From Xiphydria camelus (Eukaryota; Arthropoda; Insecta; Hymenoptera; Xiphydriidae), in assembly GCA_963678675.1 (NCBI GenBank), contig OY783192.1:38843250-38907249 (forward strand): a stretch of DNA of 64,000 nucleotides, written 5' to 3'. Below, piece by piece: positions 23,801 through 34,328 of this stretch (the first letter of the stretch is position 1; every line of letters starts with the position of its first letter). The notes under the pieces are model-generated. The model was not told the DNA's origin and ran no database searches. It worked only from the letters and a program-made list of their open reading frames with translations. Position numbers and translations under genes: made by a program.

Positions 23801-26800
23801 GAATGACTCGCGTTCGACGGCGATCGTAAAAAAAAGATATATCCGCCGTGGCGCGAATCGCCGTCCAGCACTTCCGGCGCGACGCTGTACGCGATTACGC
23901 GCGAGGTCGATCCAAACTTTGACGCGAAATAACGCCGATATAGCACCGTAACGATCGCGCCGCTTCAATCGACCTTCCGTAACGAATCGTTGCGTCGCTT
24001 TATCGTCGGGTGTAGTGTTTCATCAAATGAACGTATGGGGGAGGATGAGAGGCTGTTAAACATTTCATCGCGCATCTCGCACCGCGTTGTTTACGGACGC
24101 CACTCGTTAACCCGCTCGAATGCATCGTGAGGTTCGAGAAGAGACGAGTTATTTATCTCGACGTTATACACAACTGACCAATATTTTAGTTGGAATAACC
24201 AAGCGTGTCCAATTAGATGTATTTTGTCATTTTAACCTAATTCTTTTTCTCAGTACATGCAGTTTTGTCATCGGTACCAATTTTACATGGTCATCGTGAC
24301 AATTTTTTTTCTTCCGGTCACTAAAAATAGAATTACGAAAGCTACGAGAACTAGTGCCGACTACCGAACTTGGAGTCCGAAATGGCCGTAATAACCACAT
24401 TTATTCCTTTCGGCGTGTCGAGAAATAATTAGAACTTCGATCGCGTTAAAATTTCGTTTAATTGGACCGTTGAGCCGGTATCAACACGTGCAATCGATCG
24501 CACGCGTGATGCTGCACACGGCATGACGCGGGTTCGCCGCGCGTCGGACCAGTTCGGAAACACGGCGGCGTCGTCGCGCATCTGAAATTCAAACGCCGCC
24601 GCCGTACCGTACGTGCGACAGTCCGAACTGCTCTCGCGAGTCGTCCGATCCGGATGCGCGTCTCCGCTGTGAATTTAAAGAGGCGCCGGGCGCGAGACGG
24701 CGCGACGCGAATACCAATCGAAGCCTCCTTATCCAATAACCTATTATAGCCGCGCGCCGTGGACGTTTTCACCGTAAACTGATGGCGACGAAGCGACTAA
24801 TCAGGCATGGTTTCGCCGCACGGCAATTACGTCGGGGCGCAGTGGCGCAACACGACGCGCCCGTGTAACCGCGTCGAGAAGAATGAGCCCGAGAAATATT
24901 CAACTCACTCTGTATAGCGATTGGCTCTTCGCGAATCGGTCGAGCCTTATTCCTGGCCTTACGTAAAAGGAGGATTCAGATGAGCGACGCGCGAGATTAT
25001 CCGCTCCAGTTTCGCTATCTCGCAGCGCGAAACGGAACGACGCGGTTTTAACGCGGGACGATTATCGTCGAACGCTTTAAGCGCAGTTCCATAAACGCAG
25101 TACCAGTTTCCGTACTCGGGCGTGGATAGGTACTCCCAGCGTTACGGGTTCTGTCGGTAGTGACTCTTTAAAATATCATTTTTAAACGTCTAACCTGTGA
25201 ACAGTTAATTCTTATATTTTCATTAGCCAGGCTAAACGCCATCGTAGCCAACGAAAGCATGAGAATTGGTTGTTCAGTGGCTAAATACGTTTGGAGATGA
25301 CATTTTAAAGAGTCAGCAGCGACGGAATCCGTGACGATTGAGAGGGTAGGTACTCGATGAATGCGCTTGACGTGAGTAGACGCGGGGAGAGTGATAAAGC
25401 TGAACAAATGAGATCCTTCGCCATTTATTCCTCCGTGTGAGGAAATGATCGATTTCAGAGATGACAATTTTACCGAAGATCCTCTAATTCCGGTATTTTT
25501 CATTCCCATTCCGGCGACGTCCCTCGATTCTCGCCCGAAGGGTTAACGCGGCGCGGTCAAATTAGGCGATTCGAGGAGGGAGAGGAAAAAAACGCGGTCA
25601 ACGTTGAGTCGTCGAGACCCGCATGCGTGAAACCGGAAGTACCGGCGAACCGTGAAGCTCCCCACCTCCTCTGATATACGCGCGCGCGACCGTGCGCGGG
25701 GGCCGGGCAGCAATCCGCCTTTACGGTTGCAAATCATTTTACAATCATCCCGCTCGGCGCGAATCGCTGCTCGCCGACCGAGCCCCCCCGAGCGGTCTAC
25801 ATCCGCTACCGCGAACGTGCGGCGAAAAGTGGCATCGCTTTGTCCACTGACCTAATGAGCGCGCGAGTACGGTCGCTGCAGTATTTTTGTTTCGCGCGTC
25901 CGCGCTAGATTTTCTTCGCGTTGGAATTTCTAGTATACGGAGTAATTTTAACGTCCTTCCTCGATATACACTGAGAAAAATTATTAGATTAAAATGATAA
26001 AATACATTTAGTTATTCTAACCAAAAGACCAAGTCAGTTAAGACCAAGTAACCTGAGAAAGGGACAATGGGCAAATCGTAGCGTGCCGCGTAAAACTGCA
26101 GCGATAACGCCCGCCTCTGAGTAATCGAGCCGAACGTTTCGCAAGTCGTTTTCCCGATCACCACATGCCTTCGCATATTGGGTCGGCGGGATCGCGTGGG
26201 ATCGTGATTTTGACTCGGCGTGGGAAGAACCGGTACGAATGCCTGACAAGGCAGCGATCTGCGCCGACCCACGTACATATCTCGCCAGGTACATACATAT
26301 GTATGTACTTATACGCCGAGGAAGGTCCTCGGGCGGAGACGTTCGGCTTTGCACGGAGCCCCTAATAACCCGAGCAGTCCTTTTTAGCCCGCAGTCCCGG
26401 CACCCCGTCGAACGTGAAACACGACAACGGTTGATTTCTGACGATAACCGCGTGTCCCTCGCTCTCGAACCACGTGGCAGAGTGGTGACAATGGAATTCC
26501 AGCGGGAGAGGAGAAAAACGAGCCACGCGTGTACTTCGTCGGAGCGAGACGGAAGTTGAACAGGGACAAAATCCTTCCGGTATCTATATATGTAAGAGAA
26601 CATGTCCTGACTGACTGATTCATCAATACCGAACCGAAATCGCTGAAGCTGACTACGTGAAATTCAGACAGTAGGTTTCTTTTGTGACGTAAGCAGCACC
26701 CACCCAGAAGAAATTTTACGAAATTCTTCTCCTGAGGTGGTTGTGAACAGGGGATGTACATAAGTTTGTATGAAAGTCCGTCACTTTTCAAGTCTGATCC

Positions 26801-29800
26801 GTGAGAATCGGTACTTGGCCTTTCGGTCAGAAATGTGAAAAGACGCGTTTCAGGGATTTTGAAAATGTATCTCTTGAGGGGGTTTAACGGGGGATGAAGT
26901 TATTTCGAGATCCACGCGGACGAAGTCGCGAGCGGAGAGCTAGTTTTGCATACTTTCCACGCGAGCGAGTCCGATATACCGCGTCGATAGGATCGATATA
27001 CCGCGCTAGAGGCGCGTGCGGGAAAGGCGATTTCCTCTATCGCGCGGCTGGAGGAGACGCGCGCCCGAGCGGCTGTGATGTAATAGAGGAGAGGCGAGGC
27101 TTTATTATGCCACCTCTGCTCGCGCGGGGACACACGCACGGCCCGCGGAGGGAGACACCTATATACGCAATTTCCTCGTAGACCCGTGCTGCTGCAATCG
27201 TTCGAGTCGGTTATCGTTGCGCCCGAGTCGCGACGCACGGTATACTTTACGAGTATTTCGCGGGAATGCGGTCGTCGTCGAGTACCTACCGGCACACCCC
27301 GGAAGGACTCATCGAGAACGATTCGCCCGCTGACGCGCGGGCGCGTCGCGGGGGGTCGTAACCGCATCGGTTACGACGACTGTCTTTCGGCCTTGCGAGA
27401 GACGTAATTAACGATGTCTTGGGTCGACGCGGGTTGCTCTTGCGGGAGTGGAGGGTCGAAATAGTTGACGCGTCGCCAATTGTCGAATACGACAGAACGT
27501 CAGAAAATGACCGAACGACGTCGTTTGGCGAATGAGTAGCCGGAATTCGGACTTTTTCGAGGAAAAGAGTTTTCATATTTTTTGAATCAATTTCTAATCC
27601 GCATACATATTCAACGTCGCACGAAAAAGAAAATATCTGAAAAAATAATTATTCGTCGAGCTATAAATACGTTTCTCTCTGCAACATCGTGACGTCATCG
27701 AATCGCCAGAGACACACTCGTGCTGAGTTGCGAGTGCGAGAGGATAGACTTGCAGCGCGATGACGCAGTGTTGTATTTGAAAATGTCACTTTCCAGCCCA
27801 GATAAGGCCGAAGGTGACAAATGAAAAAGCGCACGGGGGTTGATAATTTGCCCACATTTTTCGAATCTGCGATGGAAAAAAATTGCTTAAAACCCGAATC
27901 ATCGAATAGGAGAGAATGACGAAAAATGACCGAACCACGTCATTCGACGAAGGAGTAGCCCGAAGAATTCCGTACGGTTGTTCGCTTCACCGCGCTATGG
28001 TAGCGAGGCGGCGGTCCTCGTACGGCGGTCGTGGGTGGAGATGGTACACGTCTACCGCGCGCGCGGGAGGCACGAGTACGCGCACGTCGCGGACGTAATA
28101 CGGAAAAGAGGAACGCGGGCCCGTTGTTGTTCCGTTATCGCGTACGGGCCGGTTCCGCAGAACTGGCTTCCCTGTGCCTTCGTTTACTGCCGCTGGTACC
28201 GGTGCACCCGCGCGGGCGGATGTGCGCTGATAAAAAATGCAGTTGAATCAACAGAAAATGTCGCCAACCGACTCTCTCCTCTGGTCGCGACTCGACTGAT
28301 ATCTCTGTCAAACCGATCATCGCTTCGTTGGTTCGACAAAAGTGTCACTCGAGTCGACTAAAGGAGGGTCAGAGATCGTGACAACGTTTGATCGATTCGA
28401 CTAAATTTTTTTTGTCAGTGCGTCTACTCCCCGCGCGATAAAGACCGAGTGCAGTGGCCAGAATTCTACCAGATGCGTTTTGCAATTTTAACGTAATATT
28501 TGTTCTCAGTGCAGAGTTCAGTGTGAACAGCATGTCGTACGACGTCCCGTTGTGCTCCGGTTATCGGGCCGGTGGGAGCGCGAGTGTACGTACAGGCGTG
28601 GCTCAACGCTTCGCGGTGACGCGACCGGTGACCACGCCGCATAGCGAGTCTCCTGGAGAAAAACGCAGGGACGATTCGCCCCGTCACTGCAGCCCAGATA
28701 TCTTCTCCGGCGCGAAACGGGGTCGCTCTTTTCGGCCGGCGCGGGACTTTCTCTCTTCCTCCTCGGTCGTCCACGCGCGCGCGCGCGCGCGCGCGCATTT
28801 GTTTCTCGACGTCGGAACGGCTCTCGTTTCACACTCACCAGATAGTAATCGATGGGCTTCTCCCGCGCCTTGCTGTAGCCCTTCTGCAGCTCGGTCTGCT
28901 TGAGCGCGTGCGCGATGTGCAACGCGCTCGCGTCGAACCTGCCGTATTGGTATCCATCGCCGGAGTAATTCTGATTGTAAAGCGACGTTGCGCCGCCGCT
29001 CGCGTTGTGGATGTCGCGGTGTAGCGGACTCGCGGTGGGCGGCGACCCGTGGCCGTTCAGGTGCTTCGCGTAATTGGGCGACTCCACGTGGTCGTACCTG
29101 CGGGACGCGAGAAGAAAACGAGACACTCTTACGACGGATCGCGGCGTGCGCCACGGCGGGTAGACGAGGCGCGTCGGCGCGGTACCGCTATACGCGCGCG
29201 CATTCCGCGCGGATGGACCGACGCCGTTGATCCTTCGTAAAAGAAAAAAGTATGGCTAAAGTGTGGCGGAAGTCTGAGAAAAGTTGAACCAAAATAGTAT
29301 GGCTGCAGATCGTACACCCAGATTTTTAGCCAGACAATTTTTTCATATCGGCTGAAAAGCCAAATTTTATACGACTCGCCACCTATTCTTTTTTGATTGA
29401 ATTCTGCTGTATAGGTTCTTCGTTATAAAACTATAACAACATGTTCGGTACTAGAATACAGTTCGTTGGTAATAATTTGAGAGTTTAATAAATAATAAAT
29501 TGAAATAATATCAACGGACAAGAATAGATATCATACTACTTTACAGCAAAACCTCGTACGAACAACTGAACTCTGATTGAAGAGCGCGTCGTCAACCGAC
29601 TGAGACTCTGGGATACGATCCGTAGCCATACTCTTTTGGTCCGACTTTTCTCAGATTTCCGCTATACTCTTTAGCCGTACTTTCTTTTTTATACGGACCC
29701 GCAGTGGACGGCACGACGCGCAGATCGTCGACGTCCCGTTCTCCTCTTTCGCGTGCGGAGAGAGGGCGCGAATTTCGCGGCAGCGACGAAGGAAAAGGCG

Positions 29801-30462
29801 CCGTCGACGAGTTAGCGAAATAATTTCATACGCGTCTCCTCCTCAGGGGCCATCCATAAACTACGTGACGTACCTTAAGAGGGAGGAGGGGTTTGAACCA
29901 AGCGTCACCGACTGTTACATGGGGGAGGGAAGGGATCAGCAATTGCATCACGCGTCTTTTTTTAGAAAAATTTTCAGACAAATTCAGGAAAGGGTAAGGA
30001 GGAGGAGGAGGAGGAGGAGGGGTCCAGTTATCGTCACCAAGCATACCCATGAAGGAAAGGAGAGGGGAGTCAAGAATGGCCAAAAACTGCGTCACGTGGT
30101 TCGTGAATGGCCCCTTACCCAGGTGGATAGACTCCGCGAGGCGACGCCCCGCCGGCCCTGATCTGTTCGTTAACGTATCCGCTCCGCGGTACGTTCAAGG
30201 CGCTGCGTATTCCCACGCTGGAGCCGTCCAACGTCCCGGGTCCCGGCTTCGGCACGTGACTGCTGCAGTACACCTCCTTGTCGTTGATCGTGTGCTGATT
30301 GTTGTAATAGGTCTTCAGCGTGAGCTTCGTGCCGCAAATGGCGCACTTGAAGCAGCCCGCGTGAAAGAACGTGAAGTCCTTCAGGGGACCGACCCTGTCC
30401 ACCTGGTACACCGTTTGCGCGCAGCGCAGACACGTGCTCTCGTAGAAATTCGGTCGGTACAT
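12341..30462 (-). CDS. hil: Hillarin: LIM plus KY/transglutaminase-like cytoskeletal protein
   Basis: Eleven coding exons join in phase into 829 aa: 30462-30119, 29097-28839, 16496-16380, 16201-16029, 15935-15692, 15593-15367, 15016-14795, 14660-14511, 13415-13226, 13104-12847 and 12646-12341. Residues 10-70 form a LIM zinc domain (CLRC, HAGCFKC, AICG, VYCSSH). Residues 202-310 are a highly charged predicted coiled coil (KHRKEEDDLYRKF, NMTLRRDKKKESLTRKMLEHE). A proline-rich PPPPYPSRAPPPQPP linker follows, then the KY-type transglutaminase-like domain from about 385, and a conserved C-terminal region ending HCCKYLINSSKRN. Length and order match insect hillarin, an actin- and septin-linked protein of the cell cortex and cleavage furrow. 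Cys454 sits at the usual nucleophile position (KRLCSYAG), but the positions of the His and Asp of the triad read Asn486 (NSWNAV) and Gln501 (VQCNWG), so it is probably not an active enzyme. The intron between exons 2 and 3 is 12.3 kb. The start is the ATG immediately before the LIM domain, as in other hillarins. Confidence 0.95.
13510..14450. repeat. Diverged duplication and inverted repeat within one hil intron
   Basis: The intron 13416-14510 holds two related segments, about 13540-13760 and 14195-14440. Shared words include CAGAGATTTCG, TCGATCACC, and GTATTTTTT followed by GATTTT. Between them lies a perfect 17-bp inverted repeat, GTTAAGTCCTACGGTAC at 13781-13797 and its complement at 14123-14139. 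The arrangement suggests a decayed composite element or local duplication. No coding frame is seen. Confidence 0.6.
16612..16696. repeat. Dispersed repeat, copy 1
   Basis: The text GCACATCAAATTCCTGTAAG, then GGATTCTACGGG and TTTTCTGTGAGAAT, recurs with changes at 23420-23510 within the same large intron, in the same orientation. No terminal repeats were found. Confidence 0.55.
17691..17715. repeat. (GA)n microsatellite
   Basis: 25 bp of uninterrupted GA repeat in the large hil intron. Confidence 0.95.
17830..17865. repeat. (AG)n microsatellite
   Basis: About 36 bp of uninterrupted AG repeat, 115 bp after the previous one. Confidence 0.95.
18783..19208. mobile_element. MITE hosting a nested CACTGA-type element
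   Basis: Outer ends are inverted repeats: GAGGTGTACCAAAACTAACT on the left, and GAGGTGTGCCAAAAATAACT as complement of the right. TA flanks both sides (18781-18782 and 19209-19210). Inside it, 18901-19131 is a copy of the CACTGA-ended repeat family, so one element appears to have landed in another. No coding frame. Confidence 0.7.
18901..19131. mobile_element. CACTGA-family repeat, nested copy
   Basis: Starts CGCTGAGAAAAATAATTAGG and ends TTTTTTTTCAGTG, i.e. complementary CACTGA ends. The interior has degenerate units such as CAGTTATTCTAATCAAAAC and TAATTATTCCGACCAAACG, and a GGATGGAGGATCCA word shared with the copy at 22150. Confidence 0.75.
21528..21660. repeat. CACTGA-family fragment
   Basis: Lacks clean ends but contains the family interior: AATGACGAAACGCATCTGAC, TTAGTCATTCTAACCGGAAT, AGTTATTCCAACCAAATG. 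Confidence 0.6.
22150..22410. mobile_element. CACTGA-family repeat, complete copy
   Basis: The 261-bp copy opens CACTGAGAAAAATAATTAAG and closes CATTTTTCTCAGTG, a 13-bp near-perfect inverted terminus. The interior is a degenerate minisatellite of about 20-21 bp units (AGTTATTCCAACCAAA and variants), then GATGGAGGATCCA and an AACGGTTTGG palindrome-like word. I could not see a clear target duplication. Confidence 0.8.
23160..23395. repeat. AT-rich degenerate minisatellite
   Basis: Repeated variants of ATTGATTTTTATTAAATAAT separated by short spacers make an AT-rich island in GC-rich intron DNA. Confidence 0.6.
23420..23510. repeat. Dispersed repeat, copy 2
   Basis: Starts GCACATTAAATTCCCGTGGG and continues GATTCTATGGG, TTTTCCGTGAGAAT, like the segment at 16612-16696. 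About four fifths of the aligned bases agree by eye. Confidence 0.55.
24172..24255. repeat. CACTGA-family terminal fragment, inverted
   Basis: Reads CAACTGACCAATATTTTAG, then ATTTTGTCATTTTAACCTAA and TTCTTTTTCTCAGTA, the complement of the family's left end. Confidence 0.65.
25969..26052. repeat. CACTGA-family terminal fragment
   Basis: Begins CACTGAGAAAAATTATTAGA and continues TTAGTTATTCTAACCAAAAG; no right end is found. Confidence 0.65.
27485..27972. repeat. Pair of 65-bp direct repeats
   Basis: 27485-27549 and 27904-27972 share AAAATGACCGAAC, ACGTC and GAGTAGCC in the same order and spacing, with scattered changes and small indels. The spacer of about 350 bp has no recognised feature. Confidence 0.6.
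28225..28420. mobile_element. MITE with CACTGACAAAA ends
   Basis: Left end CGCTGATAAAAAATGCAGTT and complement of right end CACTGACAAAAAAAATTTAG are inverted repeats. The first eleven bases resemble the CACTGAG family, but the interior is different. Confidence 0.6.
28470..28511. repeat. CACTGA-family relic, inverted
   Basis: TGCAATTTTAACGTAATATT followed by TGTTCTCAGTG matches the complement of the family's left end. Confidence 0.5.
28774..28796. repeat. (CG)n dinucleotide run
   Basis: About 23 bp of alternating C and G in the large hil intron, 40 bp from an exon. Such runs can adopt Z-DNA. Confidence 0.9.
29240..29691. mobile_element. MITE with 75-bp inverted ends in hil intron 1
   Basis: Left arm contains AGTATGGCTAAAGTGTGGCG and GAAGTCTGAGAAAAGTTG. 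The complement of the right arm contains AGTACGGCTAAAGAGTATAG and GAAATCTGAGAAAAGTCG. Pairing extends over about 75 bp. TA is found at 29238-29239 and 29692-29693. The interior is AT-rich with no frame. Confidence 0.8.
29846..30114. mobile_element. MITE abutting the hil LIM-exon splice donor
   Basis: Inverted ends GGGGCCATCCATAAACTACG (left) and GGGGCCATTCACGAACCACG (complement of right) both continue with TGACG. The flanks read TCA (29843-29845) and TTA (30115-30117), close to the TNA triplets of Harbinger-type insertion. The right end lies inside the consensus region of the splice donor of the first hil coding exon. A GGA triplet run occupies about 29996-30020. Confidence 0.75.
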
Positions 30463-30650
30463 GTTTCTCGCGCGGTGTGTCCTCTGCCGAGATCTGCCCC
30501 CCTCACTCCGCGTGACCGCGCTCGGTCCTGGTATCAACGCACTTCCGGCTCGAAGGCTACGCTCGAGTCATCGAGCTCCGCGCATGAGTTCTCGGCCTCT
30601 TGCTGAATAACGCGCGGCGGGCGAACTTGTTTGAGTCGCGGATCGATATA

Positions 30651-31217
30651 CACTGAGAAAAATAACTCGGTTAAAATGACAAAATGTATCTGGTTAAATG
30701 AGTCTAGTTGTTTTAACCGAAATACTAGCAAGTTGAACCAAATATCTAGTCATTCTAACTACATGCCTAGTTACCCAACCAGACGTATGTATCATGTGAA
30801 TTTTGCAGCAACTGTGTGTGTTTTGTGAGTCCTCTTTTGACACTGTTTTTTTATGTAATTAAATGATGAAATTATGTTTCGAAAATAATAAGTAAATTTC
30901 TGACATTACTGTCACTCGATATAATAAATTTGTTATCTTAGTTATATTTTGATCAGGGTGTGATTTAAATTTGATGTATCATTGGCAATTTACACTTGTA
31001 ACAAATGGTTTCTGTTAACTCGACGTCAAAGTTAGGAAAATTTAAAGCAGCATTAACTTGACGCATGCCGTCAATCAGAAAAGTTTGACTGGATATTTTA
31101 ACCAGAAAATGATCAGTCTGACTAAACAGATGTGGAGGATCCATACATATTTCACAAAACAGTCTGGTTATGGTCTCCAGGATTTTCGTTAAATGGACCA
31201 GGTTTTTTTTCTCAGTG
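30651..31217. mobile_element. CACTGA-family repeat, long copy
   Basis: Opens CACTGAGAAAAATAACTCGG and ends TTTTTTTTCTCAGTG. Both terminal portions match the 261-bp copy at 22150, including AACAGATGTGGAGGATCCAT near the right end. The middle carries an extra AT-rich block of about 300 bp. Confidence 0.75.
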
Positions 31218-32116
31218 TGAGAAAACCTGTTCGCGATGCGCGTCGTGTCGGCGAAGGGAAATGAATCGAACTCGTTGTCGCGTTACACGAAATTGAATTC
31301 GGGGCGAATTGATTTTTCGTAACATCGAATCTCGCGACAGATCGCTATTACGATTGTCGTGCCGATGGAAAGAAATTGTGTGGTACCGACGTAAAGGCAT
31401 TCTCGCATGCGAAATGACGCGTAATGACGCTAGTCGCGGATTTCTATTGACATTGACTCGTACCTCCAGTTGGACTCGGGCAAAATACGAGTGACACATC
31501 CGCCGACACTTTGCGCGGTACACGATCGCGTGGTTCGCGCCGCGAATTCAAATCAGATCGCCTGAATCTCTCTATTTCCCTCAAGATCCGCCCGATCGAA
31601 CGTCGCGATTACATACTTTTCACTTTCAACACCGAACGGACGTGTATGAAAGCGATTGTTTCTCTCTTTTGAGAGAGAAAGAGGGAGGGTGGGAAGGCAG
31701 GAGGAAGGGAGGGAGGGGACAGAGAGAGAGAGAATGCCGCACTTGCGGAGGATCCAAAGGATACCTGTTCCTTCTCCTTGTATTGGGACGCGCGCCGATG
31801 CAACTCCCGCGCATCGAAATTCCCAAATTATCCGATTATCGCGCACTCCTGATATGAAAATTTGCAAACGAAAGGAAGAAAAAAGAGACGGTGGAATGCC
31901 TGGCTCCTTCTTGCTTTTTATCTCTATCTCTCTTACTTGTTTTTGCTGTTCATCATATTATTCGTTACATTATCGTTACTTTTGTCTTTCTCTTTGTGCT
32001 CTTGGGAGACATCTGTCTCTTAGAGCCTACTCAATAAATGCATCTTCTTCTTCTTCTTCTCTCTTTGTCTCCCTCGCTCTCCTTATTTCTATTCCTCTTC
32101 CTTTCCCTCCTCTCCT

Positions 32117-32140
32117 TCTCTCTCTCTCTCTCTCTCTCTC
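32117..32140. repeat. (CT)n microsatellite
   Basis: A pure CT run within a longer pyrimidine-rich tract. Confidence 0.9.
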
Positions 32141-33197
32141 CCTCCCTCTCTTTCTCTCTCGATCTCGCAATCCGAACTCACTGCGTACTTTAACCGGATC
32201 GAGTGGACGTCGATCGAAATCGGAGCCGGACGCCGAGAGAAATCGGTTTTCACTCGTTCGCAACTTTCCTCATGCGCGGAGCGATCACCTCTCGACGGGA
32301 GATCTCTTCACGGGTCCAGCCGATTTTCTGGACGGCGGGCACTCGCGATCCGCGATCGGAGGAGAGAAACCGGACGCGACGAACGCCCGGGGAAAAGGAG
32401 AAGCGAGAAACGCACTGTTACGAACGTGAGAGCGCGCTCGCGCACACACACGCACGGCAGGTATATTGCGCACTCGCGAGGCGACCGGTAAACCTGCACG
32501 CTCGACGTCCTCGAACGATCTGAGGAGAGGAGAACGGCCATTTTGACACCTGTCTGCATCAGTGGCGCGCTGGGTGGAGAACGTTTGTATACCATTCGTG
32601 GGACCACTCTCTCCGGCTCTTGTCCGGAAAGGACGTCTCTTTTTTGCGGTCGATGCACCGTATTTTCTGGTTCCGTTCGGTCGGCCGTGGAAAACAATTT
32701 GTGCCCGCGGTGGAAGGACGAACGTTCGCCATTGATCGGCATGAATGATGCGATGTGAGAAGTGCAGAGAGGACGAACGATCGCGTGGATGTTCTTCGGG
32801 GACGGGGAAGGCGAAGAGACAGGGTCGATGTTCTCGCGCGCGAAAAATCGGGGTACCGAGTGTCCACTGCTTTTGGGAAATGATTTTTGCGACGATTTTT
32901 GGCAACGGGGGAAGAAGAGCTATTGTAAAGAATATTACTCTAGTGCGCTCCTGATTATACCGAACGAAATATGTATACCCCTAGTCGATGATAAAGCGCT
33001 TACACACTGTAAACAAAATTTGTATTCAATCTTTTATATGTTATTTCTAGAGGATGATTTTTCGTGATAAACACTTTTTCTCCCTTCAACCAACCAAAAA
33101 CGACAAATGAGGTGCCATTAAAAAAATTTAATTTTCCGCTTTTGACGAATTGTTAATTTACAATGAGCATTGTATTATATTATTCGTTTAAAAATCT

Positions 33198-33393
33198 ACA
33201 ATTGTAGCATGGAAGTAAAATCCGAGCTAAGTGCCAGAATATAAAAAATTGAGTTAAGTGCTAAAAAGTGGACTATGTGACAACCCCAATACGCTGTAAA
33301 AAATGGGCTATGTCTAGATCCTTTAAAATCTAGTTCAAATAATTGCCACAAGAATCTTGCTTGCTGCAAAGCTTACTTCCATGCTACAATTGT
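33198..33393. mobile_element. Short inverted-repeat element
   Basis: ACAATTGTAGCATGGAAGTA at the left is repeated as an exact complement at the right (33374-33393). The outer eight bases are themselves palindromic. The 196-bp unit has no frame and looks like a MITE, but the target site is unclear. Confidence 0.65.
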
Positions 33394-34280
33394 CCCATAT
33401 CTTTTTCATTAATGTTCCCTATCTTCTAGCTTCTGCGGAATTTCTGCACGGACTTACTAATTTAATATAAATGTATATAAATTTGATACCTATACAATTA
33501 CAAAGGAAATACATTAATTTTCATAATCACGTATTGGAAAAAAACTTTAGGTATATAATAATATATTAAAAATACAATTTTTTTATAGTATGCAGCATAC
33601 AGCCTCCTTGAATTTACATCTATTACCAAGCCTTTGCGGTTTCACCCCCACCCCCCCTTCCTCCTGTTCGCTATCGTACCTCCACGCACATTTCATTGGC
33701 GGGCTATCGCGAACCCATGTGACGTGACGTATTTCCATATCTGTGTACAGGCTAATACACGACGTTGGGAGATAATTATGCGTATAATACTCGTACGAAG
33801 TAGGAGCTCGGTTATCGATTGGTCTTATCTACCGACGGCGATGGTTCTTGTAATTGGCGCTTTGGAAACACGATAGAAAATAATGTCATCGGTGTTACGT
33901 AAGTGGCCTGACGGGTGTGGAGGCAGAATAGGAATTGGTGGTAAATAAATTAACGCGTAGGATCGGATTCGCGCATACAAAAACTGTAGGAAGTAGAATT
34001 GTAGAAATGGATACGAGACCTGAGATACGTTCCACTCCTTCCGGAATTATAATCGCAGTCATTATTGAAGTCTTCGTTCGAAGTTATGAATAATTATTAT
34101 GGATAGATACGGAGAAGTGCAATAAGATTCGAAGAGGAAGATACAATCACTTTTTGCTAATATTTTCGACAGATTAGTCTAAAGTTGCTTTCTTTACATC
34201 TATAGTTTATCAGTACTACGTAACTCATATATTTGTAAAATATGAAGAATGTACGTGTGGAGTAAAATTAGACAAAGTAG
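33394..34280. other. Unannotated intergenic stretch
   Basis: AT-rich at first, then mixed composition; a C-run lies at about 33645. No gene or element was supported. Confidence 0.4.
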
Positions 34281-34328
34281 AGCAAGAAGACATGCAAATA
34301 TTATCTCGTAGGTCCACGTATCTCGTGG

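Larger units (their letters stand above)
30463..33197. other. Upstream region of hillarin
   Basis: The hil 5' leader and promoter must lie here or further up, but I could not place a transcription start. The segment contains one repeat element (30651-31217) and a CT-rich tract at about 31640-32160. Long frames in the latter are low complexity (Ser/Leu runs) and are not credible genes. Confidence 0.4.

Noticed and set aside
26000..28400. Many mid-length frames in the hil intron, up to 189 codons
   Set aside because: They are Arg/Ser-rich on both strands with no recognisable motif, as expected from CpG-rich noncoding DNA.
31656..32429. 257-codon open frame with long Ser and Leu runs
   Set aside because: It lies in a CT-rich low-complexity tract, has no domain, and its open state follows from the pyrimidine repeats. 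The antisense frames are equally open.
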